This document shows, piece after piece, positions 1-8,968 of a DNA stretch of 64,000 bases. Numbering within the stretch: the first letter of the stretch is position 1; each line of letters starts with the position of its first letter. Below the pieces are notes generated by a model. It had not been told where the DNA came from. It did no database searches and saw nothing but the letters and a program-made list of their open reading frames with translations. The position numbers and the translations under genes are program-made. Source of the stretch: Sphingobacterium siyangense (GTDB lineage Bacteria > Bacteroidota > Bacteroidia > Sphingobacteriales > Sphingobacteriaceae); the NCBI RefSeq assembly GCF_007830445.1, contig NZ_VLKR01000004.1, forward strand, positions 53,594 to 117,593, given 5' to 3'.

Positions 1-1534
1 AACTGGGTTTACGATCAAACATAACTGGTTTTTCACTACCGTCCAATAGAATTCCTATACCTTGAATCTGACCGTCCACATCGCTAGAGAAGTTAAAGAG
101 AAGATTACTTGGTTCAGTATCCGCTACCCCATTTTTATCGACAGACCGCGGGTCAAAAACATCATAATGTCGGTGGATGAGAACAACCCTCTCATAACCG
201 AGTTCACTGTATAACTTGTTATCCTTCAGCCTTACCTCAATAATTCCATATGCAGGATTTTCAAAAGAACCAGTATACTGTTTTAAGGAATGGGAAGGTT
301 TCGTCGCTGTAACGGGCAACTTTTCTTCGTCTTCTTTTTTAATATGACGCAGTGAGTCGATTTCAGCCTTTTTTTCACCATTCCAGTCGATTGGATTCAA
401 ACCAAGAAGTATATCCGCTATAGAATTTCTGACCACCGTAGGAACTTTAGATACGTTTTGATTGGTTAATACGACAATTCCGAGTGTATCTGTTGGAAAA
501 AATGCCACATTCGCAGAAAATCCGTTAATATTTCCACCATGTTCTACTTGATAATGTCCTCTATAGGAGCCAATCATCCAGCCTAAACCATAATTGGAAA
601 GGAAGACATCTTTATGTTTGTCTGGTAAAGCTGCATCCATCACCATTTGGGAGCTCGCGGCCTCATTTATATAATTTGCAGGAAGTATTTCTTTCCCATT
701 GAAATAACCTCGGTTGAGCCAAACCTTGACCCAATTAGACATGTCATTAGCACTGCTATTTATACTTCCTGCTGGGCCCATACCACTAATATTATAATAA
801 TCAATCAGTTTTATCGTGTTATCTTTGGAAAGTGTATAGGGCAAAGAAGCATCGCTGTCTCGTTGAAATGCTAAGAGATCGGTATTAGAACGGGTCATTT
901 GTAGGGGGGCAAAAAACTTTTCTTGTATATTTTGTTCCCATGTCTTACCACTCAATCGCTCCACAATCATTCCTTGAGCAAGGTACATGAAGTTATTATA
1001 GAACCATTTCATTCGCAGGCCTGAGCTGGGTTTCATAAATCTGACCCGCGAAATCAGACTATCTCTATTTTTGCTATTGAACAGAAACCAAGATAAATCA
1101 TAGCGGGACAAGCCTGTCCTATGAGCCATTAGGTCTTTAACAACGATTTGATTATCCATCTCATCATTGTAAAACCGCAACGTTGGCAGTAAAGATACCG
1201 CTCTGTCCTCAAATGTTAGTTTGCCATCTGCTCTCAACAAACCTAACAATGAAGCAGTAAAAGCTTTGGAGCTTGAACCAATTGCAAAAAGCGTATTGGG
1301 TGTGACGGGTTTTTTATTCGCGAAATCACGATAACCAAATCCCTTATTATAAATTATTTTATCGCCTTTCACAACCGCAACGGCAAAACCCGCCACATGA
1401 TGATCTTTTAAAACTTGGCCGAGAACAGAATCAATTACTTCAAATTGATCTTTCTGCCTGCCTACTTTCCCAACCTGAGAAAATAGTGAAAAAGAAAAGC
1501 AGGAACAAAAAATAAAGGTTAAAAGGAATTTCAT
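1..1534 (-). CDS. Serine hydrolase (beta-lactamase/class C family), C-terminus cut by the window edge
   Basis: Translating the minus strand from the ATG at 1532-1534 gives an open frame of over 500 codons that runs off the left edge, so the C-terminus is missing. Residues 1-20 form a Sec signal peptide (MKFLLTFIFCSCF start), so it is exported. The serine beta-lactamase fold is shown by SSSK at about 87-90 (nucleophile Ser in SxxK), a YNN motif and a late HGG motif (KTG-box equivalent). The part after the catalytic domain resembles the DUF3471-type C-terminal beta domain common in such hydrolases; this is an inference. The family includes beta-lactamases, D-aminopeptidases and esterases, and the substrate cannot be read from sequence. 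The gene stands alone, well separated from its upstream neighbour. A second member of the family lies at 52547-53866. Confidence 0.88.
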   Translation of the reverse strand, partial: MKFLLTFIFCSCFSFSLFSQVGKVGRQKDQFEVIDSVLGQVLKDHHVAGFAVAVVKGDKIIYNKGFGYRDFANKKPVTPNTLFAIGSSSKAFTASLLGLLRADGKLTFEDRAVSLLPTLRFYNDEMDNQIVVKDLMAHRTGLSRYDLSWFLFNSKNRDSLISRVRFMKPSSGLRMKWFYNNFMYLAQGMIVERLSGKTWEQNIQEKFFAPLQMTRSNTDLLAFQRDSDASLPYTLSKDNTIKLIDYYNISGMGPAGSINSSANDMSNWVKVWLNRGYFNGKEILPANYINEAASSQMVMDAALPDKHKDVFLSNYGLGWMIGSYRGHYQVEHGGNINGFSANVAFFPTDTLGIVVLTNQNVSKVPTVVRNSIADILLGLNPIDWNGEKKAEIDSLRHIKKEDEEKLPVTATKPSHSLKQYTGSFENPAYGIIEVRLKDNKLYSELGYERVVLIHRHYDVFDPRSVDKNGVADTEPSNLLFNFSSDVDGQIQGIGILLDGSEKPVMFDRKPS

Positions 1535-1992
1535 ATCAAGTTGGAATTTATACGAAAATACTTATTCAACTTGATTCCCGCAAACTCCTGAAGACATTAG
1601 CTTTAGCTATTTTATCCCCGAATGCTCCTAGTAAAAGAAAGAAGAATACTGGCGCTACAGAAGATTAAACTTCGTTAATTCTAGCGTTCACTCTTATCCC
1701 GCGATCTTACAAGTCAAACAATTCAGAAGTTTTAAAATGATTTTAAACTTCTGAATGACGATTTTTGTTTATTGAAGGAATTATGAATAGTTAAGGTACC
1801 AAAGAACAACTCTTCGGTTGAAGATAAGATGGAGTAATCAACTATTCCATCGTATGAGTTATTTCAAAAGAGCTTGAACTCGATTACTGCTAACTAATAT
1901 GCAATGGTTTATATGAAAAAGGTGACTTATTTCTGCTTGAAAAAGTAGTTTGGATATCTTAAGCGGAGGATACAATCTTTGTAGTATTTATA
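1535..1992. other. Intergenic region with one strong hairpin
   Basis: No reading frame here has coding character. The only structure I see is the inverted repeat at 1721-1756, listed separately. The region lies between two minus-strand genes, so it should hold the 3' end of the DUF2625 transcript and the promoter of the serine hydrolase. I could not assign a convincing promoter box. Confidence 0.5.
1721..1756. repeat. Inverted repeat (hairpin), role unclear
   Basis: ATTCAGAAGTTTTAAAAT at 1721-1738 pairs with ATTTTAAACTTCTGAAT at 1740-1756, with a single bulged base. On the plus strand it is followed by a T-rich stretch (ATTTTTGTTT) like an intrinsic terminator, but no plus-strand gene ends upstream. 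On the minus strand, where it would serve the DUF2625 gene, no T-run follows. It may be a 3'-end hairpin or a relic. Confidence 0.4.
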
Positions 1993-2715
1993 TTATAGTT
2001 GCTGTGTTCTCAATGTATAGATTTCTTCCATACTTGCTTTATTTTTTTCCACTTTATTGATGTCCCTTCCTTCTTTAGTCCATAAATAGGGATAAAAGAT
2101 AAAAGCTTCATTGGCACTTAGTTTCTTGAAGTCATCTCCCCAATTTTTCCAACGTAAATCCCTATAAAACACATCAATATTTCCACTAAAGCAGAAATTA
2201 ATAAATTCTGTATAAGTTAGATCGAGTTGTTCATATTCATTATTATCCGGAGACAGATAGTATATTTTGCCTAAATCATTTCCTAAATCACCTCCATTTA
2301 ATAAGAAAAATCCACCTACAGCATCATCTGCAATAATTAAATAACCGGGTTTGTCGCCAAAATTCTGAAAAGTTTTCCCTTTATTCCAATTTGGTAGATT
2401 TCGATTTAATTTCTCGCTTCCAGAACCGTAAATCCTGATCCATCCATTATCAATCAAAATACCACCCGTATGAAAAACTATTGCACCCATTGGTGAACGT
2501 GTTGATATTTGGGTATTAAATAATGCTTCATTGGACCTTAATGAGTCATTCGCTAAAATTTGAATCCTATTTTTTGCAGCATTTTTCCAAGCCATGATTA
2601 ACTTTATGGCGTCTTCATCCTTATTAATAAGTTCTTTTAATTCTCTCATTTTGGCTTGCCCAAAAGCAAAATGAGAAAGCATGACAAATAGTAAGGTTTT
2701 AATAGTCAATTTCAT
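1993..2715 (-). CDS. DUF2625 family protein with signal peptide
   Basis: A 240-residue protein. A hydrophobic N-terminus (about 1-19, ending FGQA) looks like a cleaved signal peptide. The rest matches the DUF2625 pattern from memory: an early MRELKELIN segment, the STRSPMGAIVFHTGG block with the following IDNGWIRIYGSG, then ADDAVGGFFLLNGG, and a YRDLRWKNW segment near the C-terminus. The family has no known biochemical role that I can name, and most members lack a signal peptide, so the predicted export here is notable. The next gene upstream on the same strand (2746-3342) is only 30 bp away, so the two may be co-transcribed. Confidence 0.85.
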   Translation of the reverse strand: MKLTIKTLLFVMLSHFAFGQAKMRELKELINKDEDAIKLIMAWKNAAKNRIQILANDSLRSNEALFNTQISTRSPMGAIVFHTGGILIDNGWIRIYGSGSEKLNRNLPNWNKGKTFQNFGDKPGYLIIADDAVGGFFLLNGGDLGNDLGKIYYLSPDNNEYEQLDLTYTEFINFCFSGNIDVFYRDLRWKNWGDDFKKLSANEAFIFYPYLWTKEGRDINKVEKNKASMEEIYTLRTQQL

Positions 2716-2745
2716 ACGGCCTGTTCTTTTTAGCGACTAAGCTTT

Positions 2746-3342
2746 CTACCTATTATAAAAGCATTGACTTCCAATCGCGCCACCACCATATTCCAGCACA
2801 AGCCTGTCATTTACCATAATGTAAGTACAACCGTCATTATAAGCCGTTTTTAAGCTATCAGCAATTGGTTTATCAAACACATTAAAGGAATACATTCCCA
2901 TTCCGCTTCGTTGAAAGCTAATATTACACGGTTCTCCGCTTGTGATACCGATACAATTTGCATTATCTAACTTTTCTTTAAGTGTTTTTAAAGTCCCTGT
3001 TGTCCAACCAAGTTTTTGCAATAAAGAGTCTGCTTTATTCGAATTAATTTTCACATCCCAGTTACTTTCAAACTTGCCGCCCACTTTCAAATGAAAAATA
3101 CCTAAAGTATTGTTTTTGCTAAATTCTATTTCAACAGATTTATCTGGTGGAATTATTTTGTTTATATAATTTTTGACTTCATAAATCTCGGCTCTTTTTT
3201 TCTCAAAGTTTTCTTTAAGTTCCGTTACGGAATAATCTTTGTCAAAACCACCAAAAGCGGCCTGAATCATAACGATAAAACCCACGAAAATTGCGATCCC
3301 TATCCCACATATAACTAGGAGTATTTTTAGAATAACTTTCAT
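2746..3342 (-). CDS. Membrane-anchored protein of unknown function
   Basis: The frame can be extended to a TTG at 3387, but the ATG at 3340-3342 is preferred because it puts a classic hydrophobic segment (residues about 3-28, KVILKILLVICGIGIAIFVG) right at the N-terminus. The remaining part of about 170 residues is predicted outside the membrane, with an amphipathic early stretch rich in Lys and Glu and two cysteines in the ANCIGITSGEPCN segment. I do not recognise the family. It sits 30 bp upstream of the DUF2625 gene on the same strand, and the two exported proteins may be expressed together. Confidence 0.7.
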   Translation of the reverse strand: MKVILKILLVICGIGIAIFVGFIVMIQAAFGGFDKDYSVTELKENFEKKRAEIYEVKNYINKIIPPDKSVEIEFSKNNTLGIFHLKVGGKFESNWDVKINSNKADSLLQKLGWTTGTLKTLKEKLDNANCIGITSGEPCNISFQRSGMGMYSFNVFDKPIADSLKTAYNDGCTYIMVNDRLVLEYGGGAIGSQCFYNR

Positions 3343-3428
3343 TTGTCTGTTATCTAATATTAAATTAATACCTGGTTTCTCAAACAATTTTACGATAATA
3401 AATAGTCTATCGGTCTATAAAATCTAAC

Positions 3429-4088
3429 CTATTCTTTCGTATAATTCGACTTTCCGTTTACATCCACCTGTTTACCTAAATACTTTGGTTTTCTATTTCT
3501 CATTATATCCAAAACAGCTTTCGTAACTGATAGTTTTTCTCTAAATGCATAATATTTATACCCCGGGTAAGCGCCCCGATCTGCACTATAGCCGAATGAT
3601 TTTATGCCCAATTTATCGCCCAGATAAACACATCTATTTAGATGATATTTCTGAGATACCAAGATTGCCGTATCAACATTAAATATATATTTTGCCCGGT
3701 ACATGGTCGAGTAGCTATCGAACCCAGCATAGTCAATATAAATTTTTGCGGTATCGATGCCATTTTTCTGACAGTACAACTTCATTACGCTAAGCTCATC
3801 GTACTCGTCTCTTCCGTTGTCTCCCGACAACAATATTTTATCCACTTTGTGGTTTTTGTACAACGAAATCCCGGCATCGAGTCTATCTTTCAAATACCTA
3901 CTTGGCTGATCACCATTAATACCAGCGCCAAAAATTATGGCGACCTTGGTTCTTGGCACATCTTTAAGTTCCGTGAAAATCGCCGAATCTGTTTTAGCCC
4001 TTACATTGTTATTGGTTATCACCACAACAACCAGGGCTACTACACAGAGAACGACAACCACTAAAAAGAACCTTTTAATCTTCTTCAT
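3429..4088 (-). CDS. SanA/YdcF-like DUF218 (ElyC/SanA/YdcF) membrane protein
   Basis: A 219-residue protein with one N-terminal membrane segment (about 5-25) followed by a DUF218 domain. Family features visible are VAIIFGAGI near residue 49, DRLDAGISLY, ILLSGDN, the conserved YDELSVMKLY block, DYAGFDSYSTMYRAK and LVSQKYHLNRCVYL. This order is that of SanA (vancomycin high-temperature exclusion protein), which in enterobacteria affects envelope barrier function; the biochemical activity is not established. The start is an ATG with the membrane helix directly after a KKIKR positive patch, so a cytoplasmic N-terminus is likely. The flanking genes give no functional hint. Confidence 0.85.
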   Translation of the reverse strand: MKKIKRFFLVVVVLCVVALVVVVITNNNVRAKTDSAIFTELKDVPRTKVAIIFGAGINGDQPSRYLKDRLDAGISLYKNHKVDKILLSGDNGRDEYDELSVMKLYCQKNGIDTAKIYIDYAGFDSYSTMYRAKYIFNVDTAILVSQKYHLNRCVYLGDKLGIKSFGYSADRGAYPGYKYYAFREKLSVTKAVLDIMRNRKPKYLGKQVDVNGKSNYTKE

Positions 4089-4242
4089 TAGCTTAATTTG
4101 TTCATCATAAACTTATCATTTTAAACACAAATTTAACAGTACAACCTATTAAAAATCGAACCAATTATAATTCGCTGAAGATAAATTATCATTCGTAGGC
4201 ACTTACGGGCTTTTCGGTATATTTCATATGGCTATTAATGCA

Positions 4243-5283
4243 CTAGAATTTAAACATAACCAACATCGCTTTATGATCGGTTGGCCACACGCCTTCGGGC
4301 AGCAGGAAGTTATCTTCACTATCTTTTTCCTGCTTCTGCCCATACTTTACGGTTTCCACAGGACCGACAATGTTAGCTTTTACTGGCTTCAACGGCTTTT
4401 TGCTGCGGTAATAAACGTAATCGATCCGATCCCGATCATCCGCTGTGGGTGCCCATGCCAATTTCTCAATGGGAACATCCTTGTTAAAAGCAGGGTAAGT
4501 AAAACCAGGATGACTGACCGGATTGGGATATAATTGACGGAAGCTATCTATAAATCCGGCTTTTTCTAATAAAACCGAACAGTCCCAGGGAACCACTGCC
4601 CCACGATGGTCAAAAAGATCTTTTGTTGCCAATGTCCAATCCAAATGCGAAGGCTCATTAAAATCACCTGCAATAATAAACGATTGTGATTGATCCTCTT
4701 TTTCTACATCGCTCAGGATATCCTGGATAGCTTCATCACGTTTGCTTTTCCGATTAGCCTCAATAATGGTACCTACGTCTGAAACAGGGCGATCTAACTT
4801 CTTCCAGGTCACACCATCATAACCACGTGGCAAATAGCAGGCATAATTCGTGTAGTCCAAGTGTAAAGAATAACATACAAAAGAACGCTTTCCAATCTTG
4901 ATCTTACTTTTTAAAACCCCGCCCATAGTACTGTCTTTTTCATAAAGCGCATGCTGTGATTCAATCGGATATTTGGAAATAAAACCGACATCCAGTTTTG
5001 CGTCACTGGACTGGCCAAAATATATAGCCCCCTTAGCTTTGAGTTCCGTTAGTATACGCTGAATAAAGTCTGTTCCCTTGTAATTGCGGACTTCACTAAA
5101 GAGAACCACATCTGCATGCTTGGCAATAATTTCGTCTGCAATCGCAGGAAACCCATTCGGCACGACAGTCCCCTCCTGCCAGATATTGATTTGCAGTACC
5201 TTTACCTCATTTTTTGCCTGAGCGAAGAGCGTATGCCCTAAAAGGGTTATCACCAAAAGCAATATAATTTTCCTTAATTTCAT
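4243..5283 (-). CDS. Secreted endonuclease/exonuclease/phosphatase family protein
   Basis: A 346-residue protein with a signal peptide (about 1-22, ending LFAQA) and an EEP (DNase I-like) fold. Motifs in order are VLQINIWQEG near 29 (the metal-site Asn strand), VLFSEVRNY (the catalytic Glu strand), a YSLHLDYTN segment, FIIAGDFNEPSH (the GDFN motif with metal and catalytic Asp/Asn) and PTDHKAMLV close to the C-terminus (the catalytic Asp-His pair). The RIDYVYYR strand before the end is also typical. The family covers DNases, sphingomyelinases and inositol phosphatases; the substrate is not predictable, but export suggests scavenging of extracellular phosphate esters or nucleic acid. It is a single-gene unit with all key residues intact. 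Confidence 0.9.
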   Translation of the reverse strand: MKLRKIILLLVITLLGHTLFAQAKNEVKVLQINIWQEGTVVPNGFPAIADEIIAKHADVVLFSEVRNYKGTDFIQRILTELKAKGAIYFGQSSDAKLDVGFISKYPIESQHALYEKDSTMGGVLKSKIKIGKRSFVCYSLHLDYTNYACYLPRGYDGVTWKKLDRPVSDVGTIIEANRKSKRDEAIQDILSDVEKEDQSQSFIIAGDFNEPSHLDWTLATKDLFDHRGAVVPWDCSVLLEKAGFIDSFRQLYPNPVSHPGFTYPAFNKDVPIEKLAWAPTADDRDRIDYVYYRSKKPLKPVKANIVGPVETVKYGQKQEKDSEDNFLLPEGVWPTDHKAMLVMFKF

Positions 5284-5866
5284 TGGAGTTGTCTATTTCT
5301 ATGAACAAGCATTACCACAACGTTCTTATCGAAATACGGTTTCTACCATTATCTTATAAGCGAGTTTCTTACTTATTTCTGTAATAACCAAATAATTTTA
5401 TCCACATTAGCAACTCCACCACATTGTCGTAGACTTGCTTCATCAACTTTTTCGCGATTTGTATCGAATTCAGAAGTAGGATACATCCAACGCAAAGGCA
5501 TTTCCGTATTTGTAACATTTTGGTCAGCTTCAATTGAATAGCATTATATTTAGCAACATTCCAAAATTTATTAAATAGCGAATTATTTAATATCTTAGCC
5601 ATACAAAGTTTTAGCATAACGGATGGCAAGCCAAAAGTGGGTGGCATATTCATAAATTGTCATCCGGATGATGAATGGAACTATTATGCTGGTCCCTGGG
5701 TAAAGGCACAAAATACCGAAATAAATATTCAGACACCACTGGTCATTAACAATTAAAAAAGCATTAGCTTCGATATCGCCCTTTCACTTAAACGCCTTTA
5801 AGCAGTGTGTGAATATGAGGCTAACATCAGATCAGCCTGAGTCGGGAAGCCTAACAATCAAATACG
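5284..5866. other. Intergenic region containing a possible gene remnant
   Basis: This is the divergent spacer between the EEP gene and the membrane-SRPBCC gene. Its centre holds the possible decayed gene at 5538-5756. The last 110 bases before 5867 should carry the promoter of the plus-strand operon, but I see no clear box. Confidence 0.4.
5538..5756 (+). pseudogene. Possible 3' remnant of a decayed gene
   Basis: A plus-strand frame without a start codon runs from the TGA at 5535 to the TAA at 5754-5756. It reads like the end of a real protein: LNSELFNILA, then ITDGKPKVGGIFINCHPD, DEWNYYAGPWVKAQ and TPLVINN. Just upstream, a different frame looks coding (NSEVGYIQRKGISVFVTFW, ending at a stop near 5540), which suggests a frameshift around 5530. 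I do not recognise the family. An overlapping minus-strand frame looks like noise. The call rests on protein-like composition only. Confidence 0.35.
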
Positions 5867-6793
5867 ATGAGTTTGAAACAAACGTTTTATAAAGTACGAA
5901 GTTCTAAAATAGTTCAGGGCATTCTAATAGCCAACATTTTTGCATTTCTAATTATTGGTATGCAATCTTCATTGCTGCCCAAGGATGTGGGTGTACTTGT
6001 CTTTTCCGAGTTTGTGATTATTCCACTGTTGATGGGTATTATTATGGCTTGGTGTTGGAAAGATACCAACATGAGAGGAACACAAATAACGGCATGCTCT
6101 ATCTTGGGTAGTCTCATGGCTATCTTACTGAGCTTTATATTCTTAGGTGAAGGCATTATTTGCCTCTTAATTGTTTCCCCTCTTATTTTTGGTTTTGTTA
6201 TCGCAGGCGCCTTTATTGGAAGGTCAATGTTTAAAAAGAGCAATCAAAAATTGAATATAAGCATTGTTAGCCTGTTACTTGGAATTTTTATTGTTGACTC
6301 CCTGAGTGATCATCATCACGAAAATATGGTCTCCGATGAGATCTTGATTCATGCGAGTCCAGCACAAGTATGGCAGCACGTGGTCGCCTTCGATCCGATA
6401 TCTCAGAAGGAAAGCTATTGGCTCTTTAATATAGGAATGCCGAGCCCAATGGCCACAACGGTAAGTGAGCATAAACTGGGCGCAAACCGAAAATGCATTT
6501 TCAGCAACGGATATATTTTCGATGAGAAGATTGTAAAATTTGACGTCAATGAAAACTTAGTTTTTGATATCATTGATCAACCCAAAGACCCTGAAATTAT
6601 GGGGCATATAGATATCAAAAGAGGTCAATTTATGTTGAAAGACAATGGAAATGGTACCACTACCCTTATCGGGAACAGTTGGTATAATCTCCATGTCTTC
6701 CCTACTTGGTATTATGACCTTTGGGCAGAAAGTATCACTAGGAATGTGCATTTCCGAGTAATGGAGCATATTAAACTATTAAGCGAGCGATAA
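5867..6793 (+). CDS. Polytopic membrane protein with C-terminal SRPBCC (START-like) domain
   Basis: A 308-residue protein in two parts. Residues about 15-150 form four or five membrane helices (for example GILIANIFAFLIIGM, FSEFVIIPLLMGIIMAW, IICLLIVSPLIFGFVIAGAF and ISIVSLLLGIFIVDSL). After a His-rich linker (SDHHHEN), residues about 155-305 look like an SRPBCC/polyketide-cyclase-type hydrophobic ligand-binding domain: SDEILIHASPAQVWQHV at the start, a central FDEKIVKFDVNENLVFDI strand pair and a C-terminal helix containing HFRVMEHIKLL. Such domains bind hydrophobic ligands, but the ligand here is unknown. The next gene starts 3 bp after the stop, so the two form an operon. The fold assignment is by pattern, not by search. 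Confidence 0.75.
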   Translation: MSLKQTFYKVRSSKIVQGILIANIFAFLIIGMQSSLLPKDVGVLVFSEFVIIPLLMGIIMAWCWKDTNMRGTQITACSILGSLMAILLSFIFLGEGIICLLIVSPLIFGFVIAGAFIGRSMFKKSNQKLNISIVSLLLGIFIVDSLSDHHHENMVSDEILIHASPAQVWQHVVAFDPISQKESYWLFNIGMPSPMATTVSEHKLGANRKCIFSNGYIFDEKIVKFDVNENLVFDIIDQPKDPEIMGHIDIKRGQFMLKDNGNGTTTLIGNSWYNLHVFPTWYYDLWAESITRNVHFRVMEHIKLLSER

Positions 6794-6796
6794 CCT

Positions 6797-7258
6797 ATGT
6801 TTTCTTTTGTGGTAAGAAAACTTGGCTTTTTAAAGGATATCCCTTTATTAGCCATCCTATTTGATAGTCTTATGAGACTTTGGATGTTCATTGTGAAGCC
6901 CGAACTACTACATTGGATCGATGACCTGGAAGAAAATGTCGAACGTATGCCCGGGACGACGGTTGGGATACATAAATATGGCGGGACTGCGTTCAATTAT
7001 TCGGGAAAGGAATTCGCACATGTACATAGCAATGGTTTAGTGGATATTTTATTAAATAAAGAGCTAAAAAAATCATTAATGATGGACGGAAAAATCAAGG
7101 ACCATCATCTATTTAAAAATTCAGGATGGATCAGTTTTTACCTTCACAATAAGCAAGATGTTGCCTATGCCTGTTACCTCTTGAAAAAGGCTTACGACCG
7201 TGCTAGAGAAAAACAGAATTCTGTTAGACAGGCTTTGATCGTTCAGTCACTGCAATAA
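6797..7258 (+). CDS. DUF5519 (luciferase-like domain) family protein
   Basis: A 153-residue protein. After an N-terminal hydrophobic stretch (LLAILFDSLMRLWMFIV, about 19-35) the body carries DUF5519 hallmarks: TTVGIHKYGGTAFNYSGKEF, then FAHVHSNGLVDILLNKEL and the later DHHLFKNSGWISFYLH followed by an amphipathic helix. In database naming these are called luciferase domain proteins; no enzymatic activity is known to me. The start ATG lies 3 bp behind the stop of the membrane-SRPBCC gene, so the two are surely co-expressed and perhaps cooperate at the membrane. Confidence 0.75.
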   Translation: MFSFVVRKLGFLKDIPLLAILFDSLMRLWMFIVKPELLHWIDDLEENVERMPGTTVGIHKYGGTAFNYSGKEFAHVHSNGLVDILLNKELKKSLMMDGKIKDHHLFKNSGWISFYLHNKQDVAYACYLLKKAYDRAREKQNSVRQALIVQSLQ

Positions 7259-7387
7259 TTAGCGAGCCTAGTCCGACAGCAACTGATTTTTCTCTCAACA
7301 TGGTCATTCTGAAAACGCTTTGACCATATGCAGGACCTTTCCATAATTTGGAAAGTCTATATCTTTTATAATTAATATCTTTGCCGT

Positions 7388-8929
7388 ATGAATATTGAAC
7401 AGATCAAACAACCTTTCCTCAAAAAATTCCCTGGAGATTTTTCCAATAATCCTACACAGCGAGGCACGCCAAAAGTGTTATTTGCTACGATCGAACCTAC
7501 GGGGTTTGAACAGCCTCAACTGATTGCTTTCAATGAGGCTCTTTCTGAGGAAATAGGGCTGGGTAAATTTGAAGAAAAGGACCTTAACTTTTTGGTAGGA
7601 TCTCACCTACCCGACAATATTCAGACCTACGCTACAGCGTATGCGGGACATCAATTTGGTAACTGGGCCGGACAACTGGGCGATGGTAGGGCTATTCTTG
7701 CAGGAGAAATTACCAATGCCGCAGGTAAGAAGACCGAAATTCAATGGAAAGGAGCTGGTGCAACGCCCTATTCAAGACGTGCAGACGGAAGAGCCGTATT
7801 GCGGTCTTCTGTACGTGAATACCTGATGAGTGAAGCCATGTATCACTTGGGCATACCTACTACCAGAGCCTTAAGCCTGGCCTTTACGGGAGAAGATGTT
7901 CTTCGGGATATCATGTACAACGGCAACCCACAATACGAAAAAGGAGCCGTGGTAATCAGAACCGCCGAAAGCTTCATTCGCTTTGGACATTTTGAACTGA
8001 TGTTTGCTCAGGGCGAGCATAGCTTATTACAGGATCTGCTTGATTTTACGATTGAAAATTACTTCCCTGAAATTGTTTCATCCGATCAGCAGAAATATAA
8101 AGATTTTTTTGAAAATGTATGTAACCGCACGGCAGACTTAATGGCAGAGTGGTTTAGAGTAGGTTTTGTGCATGGGGTAATGAACACAGACAATATGTCG
8201 ATCTTAGGCCTAACGATCGATTATGGTCCCTATTCAATGGTGGATGAATATAATTTAAATTTCACGCCCAATACGACGGATCTACCAGGAAGAAGATATG
8301 CATTTGGAAAGCAGGCACAGATTGCAAACTGGAATTTATGGAAACTTGCGAATGCCCTCCAACCTATCATCAACGATGAAAAATTCCTTGAAAACACCCT
8401 AAATAATTTTGGCGTTTATTTTTGGGAAGCTCATGACAAAATGCTTTGCAAAAAATTCGGATTTGATGGGCTAAAAAAGGAAGATGAGGTGTTTTTTAAC
8501 AACTGGCAGGGTTTAATGCAAGAACTCACATTGGATCATACCCTATTCTTCAATCAATTGGAAAAAATAACTCCAGAAACTGATTTACATGAACATTTTA
8601 GCCCAGTAGCTTACGCTGTGTTAAATGAAGAAAAGCTTAGCCGACTTAAAGACTTCATGGAACATTATCAATCCCGCTTGCATTCAAATTCAATTTCAAA
8701 AGCTGAGTCTCTGGATTTAATGAAAAAAACAAACCCCAAATTTATACTGCGGAACTATCTGCTTTACCAATGCATTGAAGAAATTAATGCTGGAAAAACA
8801 GCAATGTTAATGAAACTAACGCAAGCATTAGAAAATCCATACCAAGAATTATTTCCGGAATTTTCCGTCAAACGTCCTTCTAGCTATGACAACACCGCAG
8901 GATGTTCTACACTCTCATGCAGTTCATAG
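7388..8929 (+). CDS. selO: Protein adenylyltransferase SelO (YdiU family)
   Basis: A 513-residue, full-length member of the SelO/YdiU pseudokinase family, which transfers AMP from ATP to protein Ser/Thr/Tyr residues in redox homeostasis. Diagnostic blocks are YAGHQFGNWAGQLGDGRA (85-102), WKGAGATPYSRRADGRAVLR (120-139), SVREYLMSEAMYHLGIPTTR (141-160), then VHGVMNTDNMSILG and IDYGPYSMVDEYN, which carry the catalytic-loop and metal-binding residues. The C-terminus ends in CSTLSCSS; the penultimate Cys stands where eukaryotic SelO has selenocysteine, so the redox-active tail is retained. It is monocistronic, converging on the membrane protein gene at 8969. The motifs are intact and I consider it functional. 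Confidence 0.96.
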   Translation: MNIEQIKQPFLKKFPGDFSNNPTQRGTPKVLFATIEPTGFEQPQLIAFNEALSEEIGLGKFEEKDLNFLVGSHLPDNIQTYATAYAGHQFGNWAGQLGDGRAILAGEITNAAGKKTEIQWKGAGATPYSRRADGRAVLRSSVREYLMSEAMYHLGIPTTRALSLAFTGEDVLRDIMYNGNPQYEKGAVVIRTAESFIRFGHFELMFAQGEHSLLQDLLDFTIENYFPEIVSSDQQKYKDFFENVCNRTADLMAEWFRVGFVHGVMNTDNMSILGLTIDYGPYSMVDEYNLNFTPNTTDLPGRRYAFGKQAQIANWNLWKLANALQPIINDEKFLENTLNNFGVYFWEAHDKMLCKKFGFDGLKKEDEVFFNNWQGLMQELTLDHTLFFNQLEKITPETDLHEHFSPVAYAVLNEEKLSRLKDFMEHYQSRLHSNSISKAESLDLMKKTNPKFILRNYLLYQCIEEINAGKTAMLMKLTQALENPYQELFPEFSVKRPSSYDNTAGCSTLSCSS

Positions 8930-8935
8930 TACGAG

Positions 8936-8965
8936 CCCCCCCTCTCGTTAAGCATTCAGGGGGGG
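8936..8965. terminator. G/C hairpin between convergent genes
   Basis: Seven C residues (8936-8942) face seven G residues (8959-8965) across a 16-base loop, 7 bp after the selO stop and 4 bp before the stop of the convergent gene. The position fits a shared terminator, but neither strand has a proper T-run after the stem, so termination would be weak or Rho-assisted. Confidence 0.5.
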
Positions 8966-8968
8966 AAA

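Noticed and set aside
5369..5653. Minus-strand frame of 94 codons in the gap after the EEP gene
   Set aside because: It is antisense to the more protein-like plus-strand remnant; the translation is Cys/Leu-rich noise.
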